Of a stretch of DNA of 64,000 bases, positions 11,655 through 22,452 are shown in pieces (positions within the stretch are counted from its first letter, which is position 1; every line of letters begins with the position of its first letter). The stretch spans positions 26,524,935-26,588,934 of the forward strand of contig CM034389.1 of NCBI GenBank assembly GCA_019925095.2. The letters are read 5' to 3'. A model generated the notes under the pieces. The model was not told where the DNA came from and searched no databases. It saw only the letters and a list, made by a program, of their open reading frames with translations. The translations under genes and the position numbers were made by a program. This DNA comes from Dendrolimus kikuchii (Eukaryota; Arthropoda; Insecta; Lepidoptera; Lasiocampidae).

Positions 11655-12155
11655 TTTTCAACACACTTGCTCATAAAGTGGCTCTATGGTCACCGCAATT
11701 AGGCACAGAATGACACCCATAACCAAACTGTGAGTAAAAATCATTATAACTCACTAGTGAGTTATAGATTTTTTTTAAATTTTATTGGTTGAGTTGCTTT
11801 GTTCTTAAAAAAGTTTTTATTAAAAAAAAAAAGATTGTGTTCTATAGAACAAATAAATTAATGTTCCTATTGCTTGCTCATTTCATGCAACTTCTTATTT
11901 AAATAGATAATTTTAACTCGTACGTGTTTAATAAATAAAACTTTCACTCATATATAACTTTTTTTTATCTACTAAATAAAATGAGTTTTTGTTGTTATTT
12001 TATTCACAAGTGTGTTGAAAAACGTCGTATGATACACGTGTGTGTATTGATGATTACCGTCCTCGGCTCTCTTAAGACCCTCGCTTACGGCTCGAGTCTC
12101 AATGGCGCCTCGGTGGTAATCACCAATGTTACACACTAGTACCATAATGTACTAT
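11655..12155. repeat. Repeat Y, copy 1 (palindrome-bearing)
   Basis: Nearly identical along about 500 bp to 39777-40275. It starts TTTTCAACACACTTG, and the exact inverse CAAGTGTGTTGAAAA lies at 12007-12021, giving a 15-bp TIR pair enclosing 367 bp. A further 134 bp (12022-12155) is also shared by both copies. Inside are a perfect 22-bp palindrome (11745-11766) and GTTCTATAGAAC. The last part forms a second inverted pair (ATTGATGATTACCG / GGTGGTAATCACCAAT). No protein-coding content. Probably a non-autonomous DNA element; class not assigned. Confidence 0.7.
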
Positions 12156-12347
12156 TATTTAATTATTTCATCAGCAATGTTCGGCAAAAAATATTTTGCT
12201 TCTATTCGGTCGCTTTCTGATTTGTCAATGCAGCAGCGATGCGGAATCAAAGCTTACTATGCGCCTATATTTCTATGAGCATACTGGTTCGCTCAGTGTG
12301 TGCGGGAATCAGGAAATCTTCATACAGGTACTTGGTAAACTTTCGAT

Positions 12348-12535
12348 TTTTTTTTTTTTTTTTAATTGCAGGAGTTCAGCAAACAGGCAGACGGCCCACT
12401 GTGGAAAGCGGTTACCATCGCCTATGGACATTTGCAACACCAAAAGTGCTACAAATGCGCTGCTGCTCTCTTAAGTGAGTCTGGAACCTGGTCACTAATA
12501 CCGGAACACAACTCAAAGTTGTTATGGCGGCATGC
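12348..12535 (-). mobile_element. SINE-like family A, 5'-truncated copy
   Basis: Poly(T) tail at 12348-12362, then the family 3' half up to GTTATGGCGGCATGCT. The element's 5' half is missing. Confidence 0.75.
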
Positions 12536-12903
12536 TAAATACCGCGTGTGCTGAGCATACGCATTTCGCACAGACAAATCAGAAAAGGGCCTTCCATTAT
12601 TATTTGGTGATATATCTACTTAGGCTGGAACTGTTTCACAATGTTCCGCATAAACCTAACACGTGTGTCGAACTGGCGAATTTTACGAGCACTAAAACAT
12701 AACCCCATTTTTGCTCTTTTATGTGGCATTGTCTTGAGTATTTTGCGTTTTATTGATATTTTAGTTTTTTAGTGCACATTACGTACGAATCAATAATGGA
12801 CGAATAAAGTATTATAGTAAGTACTAATTCATACAGCACGTTTAAGATTATCGTACTCGTTCGGGTTATTTTTTATCCCCAGCTTTAAATAATGCAGCTT
12901 TCA
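12536..12903. other. AT-rich DNA
   Basis: Nothing recognised between two family A copies. Confidence 0.4.
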
Positions 12904-13232
12904 TCCGTGCAGGAACGGAGAAAGAATACAATTTCCTGCGGCCGGGCGGCCTGTCGTAAGAGGCGACTTAACAACCCACAGCCAGGTGGTAGGGCATTTG
13001 CCCGACTGGATGACTACCACCTCTGGTCTAAAGTATGTTGCCATAACAACCTTCGAGTTGTGTTCCGGCATTAGTGACCAGTTTCCAGTTTCCCTTAAGA
13101 GAGCAGCAGCGCATTTGTAGCACCTTTGGTGTTGCAAATGTCCATAGGCGATGGTAACCGCTTTCCATCAAGTGGGCCATTTGCCTGTCTGCTGATCTCC
13201 TGCAATAAAATAAAAAATAAAAATAAATAAAA
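12904..13232 (+). mobile_element. SINE-like family A, full-length copy
   Basis: Complete, from CCGTGCAGGAACGG to an AATAAAATAAAAAATAAA tail. High similarity to the copy at 20809-21131, including the shared variant GTGGGCCATTTGCCTG. Confidence 0.8.
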
Positions 13233-13327
13233 GATGTTAAAGACACCTCTTTTATTTTATACTTTGATTCTAAAGTTTACTAATTATAGTCACTAATGTA
13301 AGAATGTTATAAATATGAAATTTATCT

Positions 13328-13329
<2 letters not shown>

Positions 13330-13385
<56 letters not shown>
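13330..13385. repeat. (TA)n microsatellite
   Basis: About 28 TA units followed by a short (TG)n. Confidence 0.95.
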
Positions 13386-13394
<9 letters not shown>

Positions 13395-13565
13395 AATGAT
13401 AACTATTATGCCGGTTTCGGTGACGATTACGGGTACTAAATTATTTTGAATTATTCGATAATTTCAGTTTCAGAAATTGGTTTAGGAATTCTAAGAAAAA
13501 AATAAGAATGGACTGTTGAATGCCAACTGTGATTACAAAGTGTGCTACGAATTACGTTCTATATT

Positions 13566-13887
13566 GAGCTTTTTTTATTTATTTATTACAGGAGTTCAGC
13601 AGACAGACAGACGGCCCACTGGATGGAAAGCGGTTACCATCGCCTATGGACATTTGCAACACCAAAGGTGCTACAAATGCGCTGCTGCTCTCTTAAGTGA
13701 GTCTGGAACCTGGTCACTAATGCCGGAACACAACTCAAAGTTGTTATGGCGGCATGCTCTAGACCAGGGGTGATAGCCATCCAGTCGGGCAAATGCCCTA
13801 CCACCTGGCTGTGGGTTGTTTAGTCGCCTCTTACGACAGGCCGCCCGGCCGCAGGAAATTGTATTCTTTCTCCGTTCCTGCACGGAT
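13566..13887 (-). mobile_element. SINE-like family A, full-length copy
   Basis: T-rich tail, family 3' end at 13590, and family 5' end CCGTTCCTGCACGGAT at about 13872-13887. Confidence 0.8.
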
Positions 13888-13920
13888 AGAAGAGCTATGG
13901 TCATTTCTTAGTATTTCTTT

Positions 13921-14085
13921 TTTTTATAGTTAGAGTACAGCAAGTAGGCTGGCGGCCCACCTGATGGAAAGCTGTTACCGTCGCCTATGGACGTTTGCGA
14001 CACCAAAGACGTCAACAACGCTATGCCGGCCTCGGAGAAATTTTATGACACCCTTTAAAAAAAACATATCCTAGTGCTATGGGAA
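13921..14085 (-). mobile_element. LINE family B 3' end
   Basis: In minus orientation it reads AAAGGGTGTCATAAAATTTC, then CGTCTTTGGTGTCGCAAACG, then GGTGGGCCGCCAGCC and a tail. It corresponds to 28145-28288, where the same sequence follows a reverse-transcriptase C-terminus. The last roughly 90 bases resemble the 3' part of SINE-like family A. Confidence 0.6.
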
Positions 14086-14139
14086 ACCCACAGCAGGAGC
14101 TCATTCCAAATCCCCGTAATAGGCAAGATAAACCTTCTT

Positions 14140-14466
14140 GGGGGCCATCCTCAAATTACGTCACACGAATTTTATAATCTTTTAACCTCTCCCCGTCCTT
14201 GTCACAGCTGGTCACATTTGTAAGACTTCTCCCTCCTTGGTCACATCACATATTTTGCAATTTTACATCAAGAAATTATTAAATTAAAACAACAGTCCCG
14301 TAATTAGTTTTAATTTCATTTAAATAATTTTTTCACAATGCTCATACCGATAGAGTCAGAAATATTTTGAAGGTAGTTAATAGTTCTAATTTCATGTTTT
14401 AGATTTTTAAATATGACGTCACGAAATATAGGACCCCTCACACCCCTATAATTTCTGGATAGCCTC
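14140..14466. mobile_element. MITE M1, copy 1
   Basis: Left TIR GGGGGCCATCCTCAAATTACG; right end TAATTTCTGGATAGCCTC is its eroded inverse. Internal landmarks GTCACAGCTGGTCACAT and TATGACGTCACGAAATATAG match the copies at 20236-20491 and 34125-35003. The right end is shortened relative to copy 2, which keeps CGTGTGACGTAATTTATGG. Confidence 0.7.
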
Positions 14467-15469
14467 TTGAGAAACGTTACTTCATGAGCGTAATTGCTCA
14501 AGGAAATGAGGATTTCATCGTAGTATTGCTTTTCCTTGACAGTAAGTCTGACATATGCATAGCTATAATTCAAAAACTAATAACATCGTATTAGAGCTTC
14601 ATTCTATATGAACTTTTGCCAAGATCATATATTAGTTATTTCATTATCAAGTCTAATTTATCCTGACCTACTTCACGTCATTTATATCATTAGAAAAATA
14701 TTGCATGTCATCTGAATGTTGCGTGATATTTATATATGTAATAAATAAATGCAGTGTTAATAGTTTTGATCATTTATTAAATGAATATGAAGCAAATGCA
14801 TCCTGTGCCAAAACTGTAAAACATCGTTTCGATTTAAAACATGTTTGAATGTAGTTCCTTAAATAGTTTCGGTAAAGCGCCATCTCTTGGTGGTAGACGA
14901 TAATTGAACGCTAATTTCAACTACGAGAGGGGTTCTCATTATTAAGCTCTGCGTTTGTTATAATTATAAAAGCGCCATCTCTTGACGATAGCTTGAACGT
15001 TGTATATGTGGCTGTTTTATCATAACGTTACTCACGATAGTTCAGAGTACTTTTCAAAGATGTCGTTAGTAGTCGTTGTAGCACCTCTAGGTTTTGAAAA
15101 CAGTAATTCTAATTTGATGCATTAAAGTAGGTAAAACTGCAACATTATTAAAGGTGAGAAAGAGGTCAACATTCGCTTTGTTCTCGTTATGAAGCTCATG
15201 AAAATTGTAATGGGTACACGGGATAAAACATTGATATAGTGATCGTATATGCAATAAAATTAAAAATGTTTGATTTTTTTAAATATAGCCCCTCGTCTTT
15301 TTGTTGCGTTTTCAAACGACTTTAGAATTATTTGGGTTATTGCATTTGAGTTTTTAGCAAAAAGATGTCGGCTTTGAACCAAGGCGTATTGCTGCAGAGT
15401 TTATTCTACTACTTCTATTGATTTCGGACACTGTAGGCCTGTAAATTGTACGTATGTATGTACATTTTT
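14467..15469. other. AT-rich DNA
   Basis: Nothing recognised. AGCGCCATCTCTTG occurs twice (about 14877 and 14970), roughly 93 bp apart. Confidence 0.4.
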
Positions 15470-15735
15470 ATTGTGATATTGGCAAACAGGTAGAAGGCCC
15501 ACGATGGAATGATGAAATGATGAAAAGTGGTTACCCTCGTCCATACACGTTCGAATAACGGGTGAAGCCAACACGTTGCCAGCCTTTCAGGATGGAATAG
15601 AAAGGGATAGAGGTATCTGACAGGATAAGATAGGTGAGTGGAATAGGGAAAATTAGAAAGGGGGAAGAGGAAGTGAACTATTGTAATTCTCGTGACTAAC
15701 CATTTCACGCCTACTTTATATGCGGCCCTTAGAGC
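15470..15735 (-). mobile_element. Repeat C fragment (family A/B relative)
   Basis: Contains the shared core GGCCCACGATGGAA, AAAGTGGTTACC and GCCAACACGTTGCCAGCC, followed by a GGGATAGAG-rich stretch. Related pieces lie at 20495-20640 and 52262-52345. Likely an old LINE 3' region. Confidence 0.45.
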
Positions 15736-15737
15736 TA

Positions 15738-16063
15738 CATACATACATAGATACATAACTTCATGCCAGTTCCCTTGCGGGGTAGGCACAAACAACAGAG
15801 CGCCATTCAGGCCTATTCTTACACACCTCGCTTGCTTCTTTGACATTCATAACTCTTGTCATGCACGCTCGTCTGTTCTTAAGGCTCCTGACCTCACCTT
15901 CTGCGATCAATTTGATCATGGAAAGTGTGTCGTGGCCTTCCACGACTTCTGCATCCATCCACTTTTGCATTGTATATCTGTTTATTCATTCTTTCATCAT
16001 GCATTCTTTCCACATGCCCGAACCACCGGAGCATTCCTTTCCTTATCTTCACACCGACACTAA
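15738..16063 (-). mobile_element. RTE-like LINE (family R), 5'-truncated copy
   Basis: Begins on + with catacatacatagatacat, the reverse of the (ATGT)n tail, then the conserved 3' end (ccagttcccttgcggggtagg). The minus strand encodes an eroded reverse-transcriptase C-terminus (SLKNRRACMTRVMNVKEASE). No clear TSD. Confidence 0.75.
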
Positions 16064-16087
16064 TATTTTTAAATTATTATAATAAAT

Positions 16088-16125
16088 TATAGTAACAACC
16101 CATGTCCCACTGCCGGGCTCTGGCT
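16088..16125 (-). mobile_element. SINE S2 3' tail fragment
   Basis: acaacccatgtcccactgcc matches the 3' end of S2 copies (cf. 42704). Only the tail remains. Confidence 0.5.
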
Positions 16126-16164
16126 ACCTCATTTTTATTAACACTTTCTTTAATTATGTCCATA

Positions 16165-16380
16165 ATCTTATCTTAATGTATATAAATTACGTGTCACGTT
16201 GTTTGTCCGCGATGGACTCCTAAACTACTTGACCGATTTTAATAAAATTTTCACACCGTTTGCAGTTTGATCCAACTTGAAAGATAGGATAGCTTAAATT
16301 TGGACCCGATAGGTGGCGCTGCAATCGGGTTCTAAATTTTATTTCTTCAGGGCAGAACAACGTCTGCCAGGACAGCTAGT
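16165..16380 (+). mobile_element. Non-autonomous Helitron-like element
   Basis: The 3' end shows Helitron hallmarks: a GGCAGA / TCTGCC stem, then 7 nt (AGGACAG), then CTAG followed by T. The 5' part (TTAATGTATATAAATTACGTG, CTTGACCGATTTTAAT) is of the type seen in lepidopteran Helitron derivatives (from memory). No Rep/helicase coding is present. Confidence 0.6.
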
Positions 16381-16470
16381 AATATTTATAAAGAATATAT
16401 TATTTGTCAAAGACAGTATCTATTCAATGTAATATTCATATGCCTCAACATAAGCGTGTCAGTTTATAAA

Positions 16471-17004
16471 AATCTATAATATTATAAAATTCTAAACATG
16501 CCGTGTCTGTACATTGAAGCTATTAAAAAAAAAAGCTGGAATAGACTACATAAACGACGAAGAACACGATGCAATTTTTATTTTATTTCTTATCTGTTTG
16601 TTCGAGATTTACGTAAAAACTACTGGGCCGATTTCGATGCGGTTGTCGCTAATCAACATCTAATTCTTGGATTAAATTCTGCGTTACTTTTTATCCTGCG
16701 AATCCCGCGGGATTTTTTCTGGGGATGATTTAAAATGGTCAGATTGAAAAAAAAACGAATTCCAATGGGATTTTTTAGCGATCGATAGCAAATTTTATGT
16801 AATAAAATGTGTGATATATTTTATCCCGGGAATCCAGCGGGAATTTTCCCGGGACCCGTTTGAAGTTGTTCGGATGCATTCCGATACAGTTACCACTAAA
16901 ACGATGACTTACATTCTTTTTTTAAACGCTGCGATACTTTGTGTCCCGGGAATCACGCGGGAAATTGAAGTCAAAGGTGGACGAAGTCACGGACAAATCC
17001 TAGT
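16471..17004 (+). mobile_element. Helitron-like remnant
   Basis: Contains three ATCCCGCGGGATT / CCCGGGAATC-type blocks and ACTGGGCCGATTTCGATG. Ends near ACGGACAAATCCTAGT, where CTAG|T is Helitron-like but the subterminal hairpin is not clear. Open frames inside come from the repeat. Confidence 0.4.
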
Positions 17005-18197
17005 ACTCTAATAAAAATTTGTTAGTAATCCCATTCTCATACCTAAATCATCATAATTTTATTTTTCTAATGCCTAACATTATAAAAAAATGGAGCATCA
17101 AAGGAGTATACATAAAATTGATTTGATAGAGCTGTAGCGATGAGTTACATTGTTCCATAACGTCATAAAACCATCGTAGTGGGTGTTTCAAATCTATTTT
17201 AGCGACGTGATTTCGAGATTTTAAAATAATCGAATGAATCGCAACCGATCCAAAATGAGAATCGAATTAGCATTCAATTCGCTCGCACCTTCAGTCCCGT
17301 ACCGAACGAACTATCAAGATGTTTTCCGATTGTTTCGAGTCGACTTTTGTCGCCTTCAATATCTTACCGACCGGTCTTTTACCCTACCATCGGATGAATT
17401 TTACTGGACTCGTCGATCGGCCAACAGAGAAGATCAGTTAGATAATTAAAATTCATATTCAAGACTGCTTCAACACCTTTATATAACTTTTTGAATTATT
17501 CAATTCGGACATCCCATTCGAAAGATGTCACCTGTTTAAAAATGTAAGTATTAGAACACGCGGCCGTGACGCTTTTTCGTGAGCGAAAAATCGTAAGACC
17601 CCCGAAAAGGGTGTGTGTGCAGTTCAAACGCAGTAGAAATGAAACGAAGTGTGACAAGGAGTGGGAAGGATTATAAATTTCATGACGTGACATTTCATTA
17701 ATATATCGTTATAATATATTTAAGCTTTTAAACACGAAATTTGAAGCATTAACTATAAGATATCTGTATTGAGCATATTGTTTAAATGATTAAATATAAT
17801 GTATTCTGTCTCATTCTATCGCAGGCTTAGTCCTGTAGATTTATGTGTTTATCTCTTCTTCGTTTCATCGAGTTTCAAATCACAACGATTCAGAAGAAGT
17901 TTGACTTTAAAAGTAATAATTTATATTCTTGCAAAGGGTTTTCTGGAAGAGATAAGCTATTTAGCGATAACACCGCCCCTTGTACGAAATAAGAATAGTA
18001 CCAGTTGGTAAAGTGTTTGTAATGGTGTACATTAGTACAATAAAGTGTGATCTATCAGTGACGTGGCACACAGAAAGTGGTAATAATACTCGGCGACCAC
18101 TCTATCAAATTGTATTCGAATAGATAGATAATTCGATACAAGTTGTTACACGAGTATTTTTAAATTTGAAGTAACAAAGTATTTTATCGTTGGTTTT
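17005..18197. other. AT-rich DNA
   Basis: No repeat recognised. A GC-moderate stretch at 17234-17449 carries a 71-codon open frame with no splice context and no recognised motif, so no gene is called. Confidence 0.35.
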
Positions 18198-18477
18198 ATT
18201 AAAATTTATACATACATACATAACTTCACGCCAGTTCCCTTGCGGGATAGGCACGATAAACAGATATACAATACAAAAGTGGATGGATGCAGAAGTCGTG
18301 GAAGGCCACGACACACCTTCCGTGATCAAATTGATCGTGTACTAGCAGAAGGTGATGTCAGGAGCCTTAAGAACAGACGAGCGTGCATGACAAGAGTTAT
18401 GAATGTCAGGGAAGCAAGTGAGGTGTGTAAGAATAAGCCTAAATGGCGCTCTGTTGTTCGTGCCTATTAAAATTTAT
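18198..18477. mobile_element. RTE-like LINE (family R) with 5' inversion (twin priming)
   Basis: 18211-18255 holds the family 3' terminus in minus orientation (catacatacataacttcacg to gataggcacg). 18256-18468 holds the adjoining upstream part in plus orientation (AAACAGATATAC to GTTCGTGCCTA). The two meet head to head and share about 8 bp (CGTGCCTA) at the breakpoint. The whole is bracketed by a 12-bp TSD, ATTAAAATTTAT, at 18198-18209 and 18466-18477. This is one insertion event with an inverted 5' part. Confidence 0.85.
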
Positions 18478-18589
18478 GTATTAATTATTGGATTTACTAT
18501 TTAAATATTACATAAGATCAATTAGTTTTATTAATTATTATTATTATTTAACAAAATTGGCTCGTTTTGGTCTTACGGCAAAAGGAACG

Positions 18590-18763
18590 CGTTGTATCGG
18601 ATATAATTCCGGCACAGCAATATGCTGAGTGCAAACCTTGTTTGCTGTAAATGCGGCGTACAAATTCTCAAAATATACTCTGTGTATAATAATGTATAAG
18701 GAATGTAATTACATCGCTATTTCTTCAAATAAAGTTTTTCTTTCTATCTATCTATCTATAATT
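18590..18763 (+). mobile_element. LINE family Z 3' end
   Basis: GGCACAGCAATATGCTGAGTG, GCGGCGTACAA and a terminal AATAAAGTTTTTCTTTC(TATC)n tail. Related copies at 37480-37670 and 48700-48965. Confidence 0.55.
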
Positions 18764-19296
18764 GATGACTCCGATTATTTTCAACAACCAATCAATTAAG
18801 CGCTCAACTCGACTGGCAGTCGTAACGCGTAATCGTAACATGCATCGATTAATGAGCGCGTTCATCTATTGCGACATCATCGACTACGAGTGAGCATCAT
18901 CGACAGATCTCGATAGTATGTTTAAATTGAACAATCGAAACAACCGACTTATCATCGTGCATCACTAATCTATTTACGATTCTAACAACGGATTCATTGC
19001 TAATTTTCACCGCATTCCGTTACATTTCATTCTTTATACATTTGTCTGGACAGTGACAAGGTTTATGCGGCCGTGACCGTGTACATCTCAATGATACAAC
19101 GGTAATAATGATTTTACGAGTATTTTATATTTCTTTTTATAACATGATGAAATCGTTGATCGTCTATATTTTTAAATATTAAAGTTATTAATTTCGATGT
19201 TGAAGAAAATTACTAGGAAAGACAGTCGCCCAGCTAAAAATGAAACTTATAAATTTTACATGCGTAGATGGCGCTACAGTCAATCTTCTCTTGCTC
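18764..19296. other. Non-coding DNA
   Basis: Nothing recognised; a locally GC-richer, ATCG/TCGA-rich stretch at 18790-18970. Confidence 0.4.
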
Positions 19297-19532
19297 TTTT
19301 TTTTTTATTGCAGGAGATCAGCAGACAGGCAGACGGCCCACTTGATGGAAAGCGGTTACCCTCGCCTATGGACATTTGCCACACCAAAGTTGCTACAAAT
19401 GCGCTGCTGCTCTCTTAAGTGAGTCTGGAACCTGGTCACTAATGCCGTAACACAACTCAAGGTTGTTATGGCAACATACTTTAGACCAGGGGTGGTAGCC
19501 ATCCAGTCGGGAAAATGCTCTACCACCTGGCA
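19297..19532 (-). mobile_element. SINE-like family A, 5'-truncated copy
   Basis: T-rich tail then the family 3' part up to CTCTACCACCTGGC. The terminal ~90 bp of the element's 5' end is absent. Confidence 0.75.
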
Positions 19533-19639
19533 CATAAGCATAAGCAAAATCAGTCAAAGATCGAAAGTTTTCGTTGCATTTCAGCCTGCAATAGGTACTG
19601 ATATATTGGTGCCGTCACTACTTGCACATAATCATGTGG

Positions 19640-20190
19640 TATTGCCATGTTAACCTCCTTTTAAACTATTCAAAATATCTTCTAACGTATTCAAATTCCC
19701 TCTTCAAATCTAACGGCGCGTTCTCCTTTAGCATGCACGTCAGTCATTCATTGTCATTTTCACAAATAAAATAAATTACGCATCGCAAATTGTACATATT
19801 TAATAAAATTACATAAAATATATCGCGCCCGCAATATACCATAACTGTATATAATTCATAATTAACCCGCTCCGCACCTCCAGTACAAAATATAATAAAC
19901 ATATATTATATGATATAAAATATAATAAATATATATAATAACAGCCCATGAACGTCTCACTGCTGGGCTTCGGTTATCTCGATGTGCAGGTTGCATTACG
20001 ATTTTTCCTTCACCGTTATTAGCACGTGGTAATTGTAACCATATGCACATTAAGTCAGAAAACAGCCCAAGTGGTGCATGCGTTCCAGCCAGGATCGAAC
20101 CCGCGCCGTTTGAATTTGGGACGCGTGCGCTAGCCATTACGCTACCACGACTTACAATAAATACCTACACAACAAATTAAATACTATAAA
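19640..20190. mobile_element. LTR-like repeat X, copy 1
   Basis: Shared with 45215-45600: GCCATGT(T/A)AACCTCCTTT, ACGGCGCGTT, ATATATCGCGCCCGCA, TAATTAACCCGCTCCGCACC and AAATTAAATACTATAAAC. An S2 SINE (19936-20154) interrupts it. Upstream TATTGGTGCCGTCAC recalls a primer-binding site but is not proof. It may be a solo LTR; no gag/pol seen. Confidence 0.5.
19936..20154 (-). mobile_element. tRNA-derived SINE S2
   Basis: In minus orientation the head reads GTCGTGGTAGCGTAATGGC (A-box-like) with GGTTCGATCC (B box), followed by the S2 body (CACGTGGTAATTGTAACC on +) and 3' end (CAGCCCATGAACG on +). It sits inside repeat X, so it is the younger insertion. Related to S2 at 42702, 50287 and 52347. Confidence 0.75.
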
Positions 20191-20235
20191 CTTTAAACTA
20201 CGGCGACGGCCCTGCTCATGGAAAGTGGTTAGTAG

Positions 20236-20491
20236 CTCCCCCGTCCTTGTCCCATCTGACAGCTGGTCCCATCCGTGAGACTTCTCCTTCCCTAGTGTGA
20301 TATCAGATATTTTGCAATTTTATATCAAGAAATTATTAAATTCAAACAGCAACTCCGTAAGTAGCGTAAATATATTAGATTTGGAAATGTGATGTCAAGA
20401 AATTTAGGACCCTTCCCAACCCTTGTCACACAATGTCACACTTCGTTGGGTCTCCCCCTTTACGTGTGACGTAATTTATGGATAGCCCCTT
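20236..20491. mobile_element. MITE M1, copy 2
   Basis: Internal M1 landmarks and a well-preserved right TIR (GTGTGACGTAATTTATGG, then ATAGCCCCT). The left TIR is missing. Confidence 0.65.
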
Positions 20492-20494
20492 TGC

Positions 20495-20640
20495 AACACC
20501 AAAAGCGAAGCGAACACGTTGCCAGCTTTTAGGGTGGGATAACGAGGATAGGATACTGACGTAAGATAGAGGGATTGCACAAGAGACATGGGACAGGACG
20601 GATAGGATCGTAGTCGTCAACCAATCACAGTCCAGTGCTG
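20495..20640. mobile_element. Repeat C fragment
   Basis: GCGAACACGTTGCCAGC, then a GATAGGATACTGACG-type purine-rich stretch, as at 15470-15735. Confidence 0.4.
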
Positions 20641-20800
20641 AGGCCCAATTTGGCTATTTCAACATCTCCTGTCCGAAATATCGCTAGAAGGGCAGAGTGG
20701 AGGCTGACCTGTCGGAGCTAGGAGCCGATAATTGGCAAGAAACCGCATAGGACAGAGAAAAGCGGCATGCTCTCGTTTCGGAGGTCATGATCCACCAGGG
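20641..20800 (+). mobile_element. LINE J 3' coding remnant
   Basis: Reads (V)EADLSELGADNWQETA with stops, paralleling VEADLRELHAYNWQETA in the LINE J piece at 21543-21812. Decayed reverse-transcriptase C-terminus. Confidence 0.55.
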
Positions 20801-20808
20801 ATCCATTT

Positions 20809-21131
20809 CATCCGTGCAGGAACGGAGAAAGAATACAATTTCCTGCGGCCGGGCGGCCTGTCGTAAGAGGCGACTTAACAACCCACAGCCAGTTGGTAGG
20901 GCATTTGCCCGACTGGATGGCTACCACCCCTGGTCTAAAGTATGTCGCCATAACAACCTTCGAGTTGTGTTCCGGCATTAGTGACCAGGTTCCAGTTTCC
21001 CTTAAGAGAGCAGCAGCGCATTTGTAGCACCTTTGGTGTTGCAAATGTCCATAGGCGATGGTAACCGCTTTCCATCAAGTGGGCCATTTGCCTGTCTGCT
21101 GATCTCCTGCAATAAAAAAAAAAAAAAAAAA
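20809..21131 (+). mobile_element. SINE-like family A, full-length copy
   Basis: Complete copy with a pure poly(A) tail of about 17 A (21115-21131), suggesting a young insertion. Very similar to 12904-13232. Confidence 0.85.
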
Positions 21132-21542
21132 CCTTGGGTCGCTGAGCCAACGGAGTAAGTAAGTACTTTGGAAACATACTATCGTTTAAGCATAAGCAAC
21201 TTACAGAATCCCACAGTTTTCTGGATTCGTAGTAATAGAGAGAGATTACCAAACATTTTGTAGGATATCGCGATTCGGTGAGGGCCGGTTGTACAGTGGC
21301 CCTGATCCACTTAACTAATAATACGACTGGAAATGTTCTGAAACCAACGTTGTTGGAACGGATTTGTATATGTTTGTTTGTTCAGCCTGTTAAATTAATT
21401 TCTCTGCGTTAATTCTCGGGGCCGATTTAATATATATTGACATGTTATATTTCGATGAGAATCATTTGCAAAAGGGGTTAGGATATCAAATCAAACTGTG
21501 GATGTGCGTATGCTAGAAATACAAATTTTATTTTAATTGTGT

Positions 21543-21812
21543 TTTGGCATTTTTTCGGAAACTGGTGGACGAGCCCAATATAATAAGCAAGAGCAAGGCA
21601 CATCGCTTGCGCTGGCTTGGTCACCTACATAGAATGGGGGAGGATCGCGCGGTGAACAGAGCCTATTAGCGCAGACCGACGGGACGGCGACCAGTTGGTC
21701 GGCCCAGATATCGCTGGAGTGACGTAGTGGAGGCTGATCTGCGCGAGCTTCATGCCTATAACTGGCAGGAGACAGCGCTGAACAGGAAGGAGTGGAGTAC
21801 TTATATTACGAA
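21543..21812 (+). mobile_element. LINE J 3' coding remnant
   Basis: The + strand reads RLRWLGHLHRMGEDRAVN, a stop, GRRPVGRPRYRW, then DVVEADLRELHAYNW. The WxGHxxRM and GRPxxRW pattern is typical of non-LTR reverse-transcriptase C-termini. At least one in-frame stop (AGAGCCTATTAG). Confidence 0.65.
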
Positions 21813-21825
21813 ATTAGGAGAATCT

Positions 21826-21962
21826 TAGAACCCGATCCCAGCGCCACCTACCGGTTCCAATTGTGAATCTAAAGCATCCGAGGACCCACTCAAACACACA
21901 CAAAAATTTAATCAAAATCGGTAAAGTTGTTCTCAAGTTATGCGCGTTCAAAATTTCTACGA
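21826..21962 (-). mobile_element. Helitron-like fragment
   Basis: AACCCGATCCCAGCGCCACCT, TTAATCAAAATCGGTAAAG and GCGCGTTCAAA match the pattern of lepidopteran Helitron 5' regions read in reverse; from memory, not aligned. Confidence 0.35.
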
Positions 21963-22086
21963 TTTATTTTATCATACATACATACATACATAACTTCACG
22001 CCAGTTCCCTTGCGGGGTAGGCACGAACAACAGAGTGCCATTTAGGCTTATTCTTACACACCTCACTTGCCTCTTTATTTTATCAT
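21963..22086 (-). mobile_element. RTE-like LINE (family R), 3' fragment with TSD
   Basis: Only about 98 bp of the 3' end was inserted (catacatac tail to cctcacttgcctc). The 13-bp TSD TTTATTTTATCAT lies at 21963-21975 and 22074-22086. Confidence 0.85.
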
Positions 22087-22098
22087 CATTATATTAAT

Positions 22099-22215
22099 AC
22101 GCGAAGCAAAAACTTGGTACCCCTTTTACGAAAATTGCGCGGACGGAGGCGTATGAAATTTCGCACTATTATAGTTTATATAGAGAAGGAGTGCAGAATG
22201 CTAATAATTTTTAAA
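22099..22215. mobile_element. Helitron-like fragment
   Basis: GCGAAGCAAAAACTTGGTACC, GCGCGGACGGAGGCGTATG and AGAGAAGGAGTGCAGAATGC form a block that I know as a common lepidopteran repeat. No termini identified. Confidence 0.35.
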
Positions 22216-22452
22216 AATTATAATAATAATAAAAAAACATTACACACACTACTATATATTTGACACACACGCGCATATATACTCTTTTGTTTATTGTTAA
22301 AGTCAAATTAACAGTAGCCTTGGCGAAATCTCTAATTATAAAAGTATAGTCTTTAACAACAACAGAACCTCAATAATGTTCAGACATATAATTTAAATTA
22401 ATTATTATGGTCGAATTGCGACCACTCGGCGACCATTAGTTTACATAGATTA

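Noticed and set aside
15840..16082. Open frames of 80-123 codons around 15.7-16.1 kb
   Set aside because: Antisense frames of a family R copy.
17234..17449. 71-codon frame in a GC-moderate stretch
   Set aside because: No splice sites at its limits, no recognised motif and no repeat partner; too weak to call a gene.
20090..20152. tRNA-like sequence on the minus strand
   Set aside because: It is the head of SINE S2, repeated at 42702-42994 and 50287-50578.
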